Source: a virus
Virus record (IMG/VR): IMGVR_UViG_3300046507_000905
Span: 1 to 21,347 of that record
Direction: 5' to 3' (one strand)
DNA length: 21,347 bases
The position numbers and the translations under genes are program-made. Shown here in pieces: positions 7,434-13,675 of the stretch. The notes below the pieces were generated by a model. That model saw only the letters and a program-made list of their open reading frames with translations. It had not been told where the DNA came from and did not search any database. Positions within the stretch are counted from its first letter, which is position 1, and each line of letters begins with the position of its first letter.

Positions 7434-7642
7434 GCCTGCGCGAGTTCAATGGCTGGGTGAAGTACCGGCGATTGCGCGGCTCCCTCAACATCGGCATGCG
7501 GGTGGAGCGGGGCGCCGCGCTGCTGGCGGCCATGTTTGCCAATTGGCGAAACAAGGACGGTGGCTACCTCGTGAATGATTTCATGCCCCATAACCCTCGA
7601 CCGGCTATTTCTCTGGACGAGGCCAAGGAAACATGGACTTGA
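7008..7642 (+). CDS. Tail assembly chaperone, frameshifted long form (lambda G-T-like)
   Basis: A -1 shift on GGGAAAG (7340-7346) moves ribosomes from G-GGA-AAG to GGG-AAA, and translation continues to the TGA at 7640-7642. The product is about 211 residues: 113 from the first frame and 98 new ones beginning DDELSELDELWHELAISFGC. The T part shows features of lambda gpT-like proteins (EFNGWVKYRRLRGSLNIGMR; ALLAAMFANWRNKDGG). It has no good start codon of its own near its conserved beginning, which supports expression only by frameshift. In lambda the shifted form makes up a few percent of product and binds the tape measure through G and the tube protein through T; the same role is inferred here. 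Confidence 0.85.
7340..7346 (+). promoter_or_regulatory. Programmed -1 ribosomal frameshift site GGGAAAG
   Basis: The heptamer is in the correct phase (G GGA AAG in the zero frame) and identical to the slippery sequence of the lambda G/T genes. About 5 bases downstream, two GAGCTC copies (7352-7357 and 7370-7375) can pair as a 6-pair stem with a 12-base loop, a possible stimulator. The -1 frame stays open for 98 codons of T-like sequence. Confidence 0.88.
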
Positions 7643-7679
7643 ACCATTTGCACTGGCCGAGTCGCTGCTCAGCAATGGT

Positions 7680-7710
7680 CCGCCACCTTGGCGGGCTACC
7701 GCCTGGAGAA
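7680..7710 (+). other. Decayed hairpin/ribosome-binding module before tape measure
   Basis: CCGCC (7680-7684) and GGCGG (7690-7694) form a stem around ACCTT, followed by GCTACC instead of a T-run and then GCCTGGAGAA (7701-7710), the same ribosome-binding block found after the terminators at 13638, 18151 and 19755. It looks like a copy of that module that has lost terminator function while keeping the translation signal. Confidence 0.5.
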
Positions 7711-7714
7711 TGCA

Positions 7715-10240
7715 ATGCCAAGTAATTCGCTGGGCACGCTGACGTTGGACCTCATCGCGAAGATTGGCTCGTTCACTGGTCCGCTCGACAAGGCAAGCCA
7801 GAACGCCAAGAAAAACATGAACGACATCAAGGTGTCGACGATTGCGGCCGGCGTCGCTATTGGTGAGTTTGCTGGCAACATCATCGGCTCCATCCCGTCG
7901 GCCGTACAGCACCTGATCACCGGCGCCGCCGAGTCGGCAAAGGAAATCGCTAACCTATCCAAGGTCGCCGGGCTTAGCACCACCGATTTCCAGAAATTGG
8001 CCGCTGGGGCTGCCACCGTTGGTGTCGCACAGGACAAGCTCTCGGACATCTTGAAGGACGTCAACGACAAGGTCGGCGACTTCATGAATACCGGCGGCGG
8101 CGCGCTGCAGGACTTCTTCACCGCCATCGCTCCTAAGGTCGGCGTTACAGCTGACCAGTTCAAGAAGCTCAACAGTGCCGATGCTCTGAAGCTGTACGTC
8201 TCCAGCCTGGAAAAAGCAAACGTCAGCCAGTCCGAGATGACCTTCTATATGGAGGCCATCGCGAACGATGCGACTGCGCTGGTGCCGCTGCTGCGCAATG
8301 GCGGCAAGGGGTTCAAGGACCTTGGTGACGCCGCCGAGGCCGCCGGCGCGATCATGAGCGGCGATACGATCCAGGCGGCCCAGGACTTTAACCAGCAGCT
8401 GGTCGTGCTGGGCCAGTACGTGGACGCGGCGAAGATCTCGCTGGCCGCTGATTTTCTGCCGGTGATTGCCCAGTTCAGCAAGGACGTGAACAAGGCCGCG
8501 AAGGACGGTGGCGGCTTGTCAGCGACCGTGCAGAGCCTGGGCGACAAGCTGGTCGACACCACGGCATTCATCGCAAGCGCCGGCGATGGCGTCGTGCGGG
8601 TGTTCGACATCGCCGGCAACACAATCGTTGGGCTTTACGCCACCGCGGTTGCCCACATGTCGTCATTGATGGGTGACCTGGCCGCCGGGTTGTCGAAAAT
8701 TACGTTGGGTGACGTAGCCAAGGGGTTTTCCGCTGATTCTGCGCGACTTCGCGATGAGGCCAAGGTCAACTTTGGTGTGGCCGCCCAGGCCGCCGCCGAG
8801 ATCCAGCAGAACCTTGAAAAGCCTATGGCTGGCGATGTGTTCAAGGACTATGTGAAAAACGCCAAGGCCGCAGCTGCTGAGGCGGCCAAGGCCACAGCCG
8901 AGGCAAACAAGGGCGGGACAGGCTCCGGCGTTGATCCGGCCAAGATCAAACAGGATGCCGCTGACGCGAAGAAGGCGGTATCTGACGCTGAGTCCGCGGC
9001 GAAGAAACTGCAGGGTACCTTCGACACTGCCGAGCAGGCGTATCAGCGCGAAATAGAGCTCATCAACACCTCGGTTGACGCCCGCAAAAACGCCACCGAG
9101 GTGGCCAAGCTTCAGTTCGAGATCGAGACTGGCAAGCTGGTGGGCATCAACGCTGAGCAGCAGAAGCGCTTGTTGGCGCTGGCCGCAGAGCTCGACGTGA
9201 AGAAAAAGCTGAAGCAGGCCAACGAAGACGAGGCAAAGGCTGCGGCATACGCTGCCACACTGGCTGAGGCGAACCAAACGGCGAAGTCCGGCTTTGATCA
9301 GGAACTCGCCGGCGCCGGGATGGGCGACAAGGCCCGTGACCGGCTGAAGCAGGACCTGCAGATTCAGCAGGACTACGACCGGCAGATGGCCGACCTGCAG
9401 AAACAGCGCAACAGCGGTGATACCAGCCAGGAGCTGTACACCAAGGAGACCAGCCAATTGCAGGAGGCCTTGGCCTCGCGGATGGTCATCCAGCAAGATT
9501 ATTACAATCAGCTGGACCAGGCGCAGAGCGATTGGATGTCGGGCGTTTCGGACGCATGGAAGAACTACCAGGATCAGGCCGCCGATTCGGCGAGCCAGTC
9601 GAAGCAGCTGTTCAGCGATGCGCTCAGCGGTACCGAAGATGCCATTGTGTCCTTCGTGAAAACCGGAAAACTGTCGTTCACGGATCTCGCAGATTCGATT
9701 ATCGAAGACCTGATCCGAATCCAGATTCGACAGGCCGCCGTTGGTCTTGCGAGCAGCGCAATCAGCGCGTTTACCGGTAGTGGATCGTCTCTTGGATCCA
9801 GCACGTCTTCCGGTTTCAGCGAAACCTTGACGGCCAACGCGAAAGGCGGTGTTTACGATTCGCCGAGTCTTTCTTCGTTCTCCGGCGGCATCTACGACAG
9901 CCCTCAACTGTTCGCTTTCGCGAAGGGTGCGGGTGTGTTCGGCGAAGCTGGTCCCGAGGCAATCATGCCGCTCACGCGCGCCGCCGACGGATCGCTTGGC
10001 GTAAGGGCGATTGGCAGCGATTCCAGTCCTGTGGATGCTGCTTCGACCGTTTCCAACTCAAGCCAAATCGTGATTCAGCAATCCATCAACGTTGCTGCAT
10101 CGGATGGGTCCATGAGCCAGCAGGACCAGGCGGCGGTGGCGAAAGTCTATGCCGACACCGCAAAGCGTGGTGCTCAGCAGGCAATAACCGAAGAACTGCG
10201 CCCAGGCGGCGCTATCTGGAAGGCAGTCAATGGCCGTTGA
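7715..10240 (+). CDS. Tape measure protein, lambda family
   Basis: Sets tail length and is ejected with the DNA. The start is the ATG at 7715, with GGAGA 5 bases upstream; a TTG at 7688 lies within a hairpin and is unlikely. The product is 841 residues. The N-terminal part has hydrophobic, possibly membrane-active stretches (VSTIAAGVAIGEFAGNIIGS near 40-60; a second near 310). The middle (about 370-640) is long Ala/Lys/Gln-rich helix, predicted coiled coil. The C-terminal region matches the lambda H family (LKQDLQIQQDYDRQMADLQK near 545; GVFGEAGPEAIMPLTRAADG near 737), with a 13-residue tandem repeat (GGVYDSPSLSSFS, GGIYDSPQLFAFA) at 711-736. At about 0.15 nm per residue, a tail of roughly 125 nm would be expected (inference). 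It overlaps the next gene by 11 bases. Confidence 0.94.
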   Translation: MPSNSLGTLTLDLIAKIGSFTGPLDKASQNAKKNMNDIKVSTIAAGVAIGEFAGNIIGSIPSAVQHLITGAAESAKEIANLSKVAGLSTTDFQKLAAGAATVGVAQDKLSDILKDVNDKVGDFMNTGGGALQDFFTAIAPKVGVTADQFKKLNSADALKLYVSSLEKANVSQSEMTFYMEAIANDATALVPLLRNGGKGFKDLGDAAEAAGAIMSGDTIQAAQDFNQQLVVLGQYVDAAKISLAADFLPVIAQFSKDVNKAAKDGGGLSATVQSLGDKLVDTTAFIASAGDGVVRVFDIAGNTIVGLYATAVAHMSSLMGDLAAGLSKITLGDVAKGFSADSARLRDEAKVNFGVAAQAAAEIQQNLEKPMAGDVFKDYVKNAKAAAAEAAKATAEANKGGTGSGVDPAKIKQDAADAKKAVSDAESAAKKLQGTFDTAEQAYQREIELINTSVDARKNATEVAKLQFEIETGKLVGINAEQQKRLLALAAELDVKKKLKQANEDEAKAAAYAATLAEANQTAKSGFDQELAGAGMGDKARDRLKQDLQIQQDYDRQMADLQKQRNSGDTSQELYTKETSQLQEALASRMVIQQDYYNQLDQAQSDWMSGVSDAWKNYQDQAADSASQSKQLFSDALSGTEDAIVSFVKTGKLSFTDLADSIIEDLIRIQIRQAAVGLASSAISAFTGSGSSLGSSTSSGFSETLTANAKGGVYDSPSLSSFSGGIYDSPQLFAFAKGAGVFGEAGPEAIMPLTRAADGSLGVRAIGSDSSPVDAASTVSNSSQIVIQQSINVAASDGSMSQQDQAAVAKVYADTAKRGAQQAITEELRPGGAIWKAVNGR

Positions 10241-10568
10241 AACCTTCACCTGGTGCCCCCGAATCGAGCCTGTGAGTTCTCCCTCCTACCGCAATCGGAC
10301 GTCACGCTTCGGTAACGGCTACGAGCAGGTAGTCGGCGACGGGCCGAACAACCTCGAGGACAGCTGGGCCCTGACGTTTGTCGTTGGGGCCGCTGACGCG
10401 GCGCTCATCAAGGCTTTCCTTGATAGGCACGCCGGGAACAAGTCGTTCCTCTGGACGCCGCCGCTGTCCGGTGTGAGCTTCTTCAAATCAACGGCGCCGT
10501 CGGTGACACCCAACGGGGCTGGCGTGTACACGCTGACCGCTACCTTTACCCTAGCATTTGCGCCATAG
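10230..10568 (+). CDS. Minor tail protein M
   Basis: Tail tip protein of the lambda M family, 112 residues. The family signature is the N-terminal FTWCPRIEPVSSPSYRNRTS segment followed by RFGNGYEQVVGDGPNN and a central AFLDRHAGNKSFLWTPP, where the G-Y-x-Q and the F.W.pP motifs are typical. It overlaps the end of the tape measure gene and is followed 9 bases later by L, the order seen in lambda (H-M-L-K-I-J). It is expected to form the distal tail ring at the end of the tube. Confidence 0.92.
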   Translation: MAVETFTWCPRIEPVSSPSYRNRTSRFGNGYEQVVGDGPNNLEDSWALTFVVGAADAALIKAFLDRHAGNKSFLWTPPLSGVSFFKSTAPSVTPNGAGVYTLTATFTLAFAP

Positions 10569-10577
10569 GAATCCGGC

Positions 10578-11327
10578 ATGCCGTTGATCAATGACATCCA
10601 GGTGCTCGAGCCGGGCAGCGAGGTTTTGCTTTTCGAACTCGACGGCACCGACTATGGCGCCGATGTGCTTCGATTCCACGGGCATTCAATCCCGCACACC
10701 TCGGCCGAGATCCTGGCCGCCGGCGCCGATGCCGACCAGCTGCCGGCCAAGTCCATCTGGTGGCAGGGCAACGAGTACGGCGCCTGGCCTATGCAGATCG
10801 ATGGCATCCAGGCGACCGGCGACGGCACGGCCGTTCGGCCCACGCTGTCGGTGGGCAACGTGAATGGCCGCATCACAGCGCTGTGCCTGGCCTTCGATGA
10901 CCTGATCGAATTCAAGATGACCATGCATGACACGCTGGGGCGCTACCTTGATGCCCTGAACTTCCCCAGCGGCAACGCCGAGGCCGATCCCACGCAGGAA
11001 TCGATTGAGGTCTGGTACGTCGACCAGAAGACCAACGAGGACGGCGAGTCGGTCACGTGGGAGCTGGCCAGCCCAGGCGATGTCGGCAACGAGTCGGTGG
11101 GCCGCCAGATGACCACGCTCTGCCATTGGTGCCTCACGGGCGGCTACCGGGGCCCGGACTGCGGCTACACCGGCGGCTATGTGGACAAGGATGGCAACCC
11201 CACCGACGACCCTGAAAAGGACGAATGCGATGCCACGCTGGCGCGCGGGTGCGAACCCCGTTTTGGGGCAAACAATGAACTGCCGTTCGGCGGCTTCCCA
11301 GCCGTATCGCTGATCGTGCGGAGTTGA
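10578..11327 (+). CDS. Minor tail protein L, iron-sulfur type
   Basis: Tail tip protein, 249 residues. The N-terminal two thirds resemble lambda gpL (INDIQVLEPGSEVLLFELDG; TLSVGNVNGRITALCLAFDD). The C-terminal domain has the cysteine pattern that in lambda L binds a [4Fe-4S] cluster: Cys185, Cys195, Cys217 and Cys225, spaced x9-x21-x7, with an extra Cys182 close by. The surrounding residues RGPDCGYTGG and the ending LPFGGFPAVS are typical. The start at 10578 is preceded by AGGAA. The stop overlaps the region before the K start by a few bases. Confidence 0.92.
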   Translation: MPLINDIQVLEPGSEVLLFELDGTDYGADVLRFHGHSIPHTSAEILAAGADADQLPAKSIWWQGNEYGAWPMQIDGIQATGDGTAVRPTLSVGNVNGRITALCLAFDDLIEFKMTMHDTLGRYLDALNFPSGNAEADPTQESIEVWYVDQKTNEDGESVTWELASPGDVGNESVGRQMTTLCHWCLTGGYRGPDCGYTGGYVDKDGNPTDDPEKDECDATLARGCEPRFGANNELPFGGFPAVSLIVRS

Positions 11328-11329
11328 CC

Positions 11330-12091
11330 ATGCTCAAATACATACTCGAGGCGGTGCAGGCGCACGCCCAGGCCGAATACCCGCGCGAGTGCTGCGGGCT
11401 GCTGCTGGCCATTGGGCGCAAGCAGCAGTACTTCCCGTGCGCGAACACTGCCAGCGACCCCAAGGAAGAGTTCCGCATTGACCCGGCCGAATATGTCGCG
11501 GCTGAGGCGGTGGGCGAGGTGATCGGCATCGTGCACTCCCACCCGGATGCCACCAGCAGGCCGTCGCCGCGGGACCGGGCGATGTGCGAAGCCACCGAAT
11601 TGCCCTGGCACATCCTGTCCTGGCCTGAGGGCGACCTGCGCACCATCATCCCCGAAGGCAACACGCCGCTGCTCGGTCGCCCGTTCGTGCACGGCGCCTG
11701 GGATTGCTGGCAGGTCTGCGCCGATTGGTACCAGCGCGAGATGGGCCTGGAGTTCGAGCCATTCAAGCGCGAAGACGGGTGGTGGGAGGACGCCGCCGGC
11801 CCCAGCCTCTACGAACAGGCCTACGAGGCTGCCGGGTTCGAGCGGGTGGGCACGCCGCAACGTGGCGACCTGATTGTCATGGCAGTGGGCAAGACCGCGC
11901 ACCCGAACCACGCTGGCATCTACCTGGCGGCCGATCCGGGGCTGCCTGGTGAGGCATCAGGCGTGCACGGCCAAGGGCCATTCCTTCTGCACCACCTGTA
12001 CGGCCGGCCCTCGGAGATCATTGTCTTCGGCGGCCCCTGGCACGACCGAACTCGCCTGGTGCTGCGCCATAAGGATTCGAAACCAGCATGA
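11330..12091 (+). CDS. Tail assembly protein K: JAMM metalloprotease plus NlpC/P60 domain
   Basis: Lambda gpK-type tail tip protein, 253 residues from the ATG at 11330 (GGAG 6 bases upstream; a TTG at 11324 overlaps the L stop and is less likely). The N-terminal JAMM/Mov34 domain is intact: Glu20 in PRECCGLL, then His69-Ser-His71-Pro, Ser79 and Asp82 in the exact H-x-H-P-x6-S-x2-D spacing, so zinc binding is expected. The C-terminal NlpC/P60 cysteine peptidase domain has Cys126 in GAWDCWQVCADWY and His194 in PNHAGIYLA. Both domains therefore keep their probable catalytic residues. Roles proposed for this family include tail tip assembly and cell wall opening at infection. Confidence 0.93.
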   Translation: MLKYILEAVQAHAQAEYPRECCGLLLAIGRKQQYFPCANTASDPKEEFRIDPAEYVAAEAVGEVIGIVHSHPDATSRPSPRDRAMCEATELPWHILSWPEGDLRTIIPEGNTPLLGRPFVHGAWDCWQVCADWYQREMGLEFEPFKREDGWWEDAAGPSLYEQAYEAAGFERVGTPQRGDLIVMAVGKTAHPNHAGIYLAADPGLPGEASGVHGQGPFLLHHLYGRPSEIIVFGGPWHDRTRLVLRHKDSKPA

Positions 12092-12094
12092 GCG

Positions 12095-12138
12095 CCGGAG
12101 CCGTGGCGGTGTGCGCGCCTAGCATCTGCGGGCTCCGG
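12095..12138 (+). other. Inverted repeat at left edge of lipoprotein cassette
   Basis: CCGGAGCC (12095-12102) is repeated in inverted form as GGCTCCGG (12131-12138) across a 28-base loop, starting 4 bases after the stop of K. It is not followed by a T-run, so it is not a classical terminator. It marks the exact boundary between high-G+C tail genes and the lower-G+C cassette that follows. It may be a weak terminator or a remnant of the insertion. Confidence 0.45.
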
Positions 12139-12147
12139 TTGGGCATT

Positions 12148-12176
12148 TTGAAAGGTATATGGCTAAGTGCTACAGT
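12148..12176 (+). promoter_or_regulatory. Predicted sigma-70 promoter of the lipoprotein cassette
   Basis: TTGAAA (12148-12153), a 17-base spacer, then TACAGT (12171-12176), with TG one base before the -10 (12168-12169), i.e. an extended -10. Transcription would start near 12183, about 20 bases before the lipoprotein start. It is located in a low-G+C gap inside a high-G+C operon, so a chance match is less likely than usual. Confidence 0.6.
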
Positions 12177-12203
12177 CGCATCTTAATTTCAAAGGAAATG
12201 AAA

Positions 12204-12605
12204 ATGATGCGTCGTACAGTCGCTTTTCTGGCGGTCACTGCCATGCTGACAGGTTGCGCTAACACCAAAGAGGTGGACTCTTGGAGGGCCGAAGCACAGC
12301 GAACAATTCCTATCTGCGTCAGCGACAATCAGTGCCAAGTAATGTGGTCAGCGGCCCGGGGATGGGTTCTGAATCATGCAGGAACGAAAATCCAGAATTA
12401 CGGCGTCGATTATTTCGACACCTACAATCCTATTCAGAATAGTCCAAGACTTGCCGCGCAAGTTTCGAAGGACGCGTTAGGGGCCGGAAAGTACAAAATT
12501 ATCGCCAAGCTGTGGTGCGACAATATGTTCGGATGTCAGCCCAACGCTTGGCAGGCGCTATTAGATTTCAATCGATCCGTTAACCTCGCAGGATCTGGGC
12601 AGTGA
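12204..12605 (+). CDS. Predicted outer-membrane lipoprotein with paired C-x5-C-Q motifs (moron gene)
   Basis: A 133-residue lipoprotein. The signal peptide MMRRTVAFLAVTAMLTGC has lipobox LTGC with Cys18; Ala at +2 predicts export to the outer membrane. Two similar motifs are present: Cys38-x5-Cys44-Gln-x2-Trp48 and Cys105-x5-Cys111-Gln-x3-Trp116, which could form two disulfide loops. I do not recognise a characterised family. The start at 12204 (or 12207) is chosen because AAGGA lies 7 bases upstream and because an earlier Met at 12159 falls inside the predicted promoter. Codon use and base composition are clearly more A/T-rich than the flanking tail genes. The position with its own promoter inside the tail operon fits a lysogenic conversion or superinfection exclusion gene (inference). 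Confidence 0.82.
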   Translation: MMRRTVAFLAVTAMLTGCANTKEVDSWRAEAQRTIPICVSDNQCQVMWSAARGWVLNHAGTKIQNYGVDYFDTYNPIQNSPRLAAQVSKDALGAGKYKIIAKLWCDNMFGCQPNAWQALLDFNRSVNLAGSGQ

Positions 12606-12627
12606 GCCGAAAGGCTGGAGTTTAAGT

Positions 12628-12972
12628 ATGCGAATTTTAGTCGGAACGCTTGCAGTTGCCCTGCTGGCCGGGTGTGCTTCTCCCAGCGATCTCAGGGCTG
12701 GCTCGCCCACCGTGAGCACCGCCACGAAGAAAACACCAAAGGCTTACGCGCTGTGCGTCTTCCCCAAGTGGCAAGACGCCAGGTCCGAAGCGGCCATGTC
12801 TGAAACTCAGGATGGCTATCGGTTGCTCATTGCCGCCTCGGGGCAGACGGATGAACTTCTCGACATCGCGGCCAAGGGAGCAGGCAGCTCCGTTAGGTTC
12901 TACCAACGCGCGGCTTGGCTGCCGGGAGTGGGCCGGGCAGCAGTCGAAAGCGCGGTCAAATCCTGCCTTTGA
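12628..12972 (+). CDS. Predicted outer-membrane lipoprotein (second gene of moron)
   Basis: A 114-residue lipoprotein with signal peptide MRILVGTLAVALLAGC, lipobox LAGC and Cys16 followed by Ala, so outer-membrane sorting is expected. A low-complexity linker (about 17-38, rich in Ser, Thr, Lys) leads to a small domain with Cys43 and Cys113 that could form a disulfide. No characterised family is recognised. The ribosome binding site is TGGAG, 7 bases from the ATG. It follows the first lipoprotein after 22 bases and is followed by a strong terminator, so the two form one transcription unit. G+C is closer to that of the phage than in the first gene. Confidence 0.8.
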   Translation: MRILVGTLAVALLAGCASPSDLRAGSPTVSTATKKTPKAYALCVFPKWQDARSEAAMSETQDGYRLLIAASGQTDELLDIAAKGAGSSVRFYQRAAWLPGVGRAAVESAVKSCL

Positions 12973-12985
12973 GCAGGAAGCATAC

Positions 12986-13008
12986 AAAGCCGCCTTCGGG
13001 CGGTTTTT
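12986..13008 (+). terminator. Intrinsic terminator closing the lipoprotein cassette
   Basis: CCGCC (12990-12994) and GGCGG (12999-13003) with a TTCG tetraloop, extended by A/T pairs from the upstream AAAG, followed by five T (13004-13008). This is the strongest hairpin of the series. It separates the lipoproteins from the tail gene I, whose ATG is 18 bases downstream of the T-run. Confidence 0.8.
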
Positions 13009-13025
13009 CATTTCTAGGGGGAGTC

Positions 13026-13616
13026 ATGGCGGCAACAGCAGCCCACTACACGCCGATGACAGAAATCCTTCTGTCTGGATCGCTCGCGAGCAAATTCGGG
13101 CGCAGGCATCGCCGATTGCTGGACTCGGGCCAGACCTGGGAGGCCTTCAAGGCACTCAAGTCCACCATCCCAGGCTTTGCCGAGGAGGTTAAGCGGCTCG
13201 ATTCGCTGGGCATGCGATTCGTCGTGTTCAGGAACCGCGCAAGCGCAAATGAAACCGAGTTTTCCATGGGAGGCACCCGGGAAGTACGCATTGTCCCCGT
13301 GGTGGCCGGTAGCAAGCGAGCAGGCCTGCTGCAAACAGTACTTGGAGTGATCCTGATCGCGGTCTCCTTTATCCCAGGCTTTCAGGCTGCAGCGGGGCCA
13401 GGCATTGCACTGGTCGCCGGCGGCGTCATCCAAATGCTCAGCCCCCAGGCCTCCGGGCTCAAGCAGAGCGCCTCGCCCGACAACCTGCCCAGCTACGCTT
13501 TCGGCAGCGCGAACAACACCACCGCCAGCGGCAACCCGGTGCCCATCTGCATCGGCGAGCGCCGGTGGGGCGGGGCGATCATCAGCGCCTCGATTTACGC
13601 CGAAGACAAGACCTGA
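13026..13616 (+). CDS. Tail assembly protein I
   Basis: Lambda gpI-type protein, 196 residues, required for tail tip assembly and always located between K and J. The start is the ATG at 13026 with GGGGGA upstream; a longer open frame would run through the terminator. The N-terminal half has the ubiquitin-like fold pattern of the family (LDSGQTWEAFKALKSTIPGF; RFVVFRNRASANE). It is followed by EVRIVPVVAGSKRAG and two hydrophobic stretches (LLQTVLGVILIAVSFIPGF and GPGIALVAGGVIQMLSP) that are typical for gpI. The C-terminus NTTASGNPVPICIGERRWGG is also a family feature, resembling the start of J. The normal K-I junction is interrupted here by the lipoprotein cassette. Confidence 0.92.
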   Translation: MAATAAHYTPMTEILLSGSLASKFGRRHRRLLDSGQTWEAFKALKSTIPGFAEEVKRLDSLGMRFVVFRNRASANETEFSMGGTREVRIVPVVAGSKRAGLLQTVLGVILIAVSFIPGFQAAAGPGIALVAGGVIQMLSPQASGLKQSASPDNLPSYAFGSANNTTASGNPVPICIGERRWGGAIISASIYAEDKT

Positions 13617-13637
13617 TCCAACGCCACTGACACCCGG

Positions 13638-13659
13638 CCGCCCATGAGGCGGTTTTTTT
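13638..13659 (+). terminator. Intrinsic terminator-like hairpin before J
   Basis: CCGCC (13638-13642), loop CATGA, GGCGG (13648-13652), then seven T. It is followed by TGCCTGGAGAAA (13661-13672), the ribosome-binding block, and the ATG of J at 13676. Same module as at 18151 and 19755. Confidence 0.75.
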
Positions 13660-13675
13660 ATGCCTGGAGAAAAGC

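Noticed and set aside
8663-9907. Long - strand open frame (414 codons) opposite the tape measure
   Set aside because: Antisense to a certain gene; the translation is Leu/Arg/Gly-rich without domain features.
12159-12203. Longer N-terminus for the first lipoprotein from an ATG at 12159
   Set aside because: This ATG lies between the predicted -35 and -10 elements, has no ribosome binding site, and would put 15 residues before a normal lipoprotein signal peptide.
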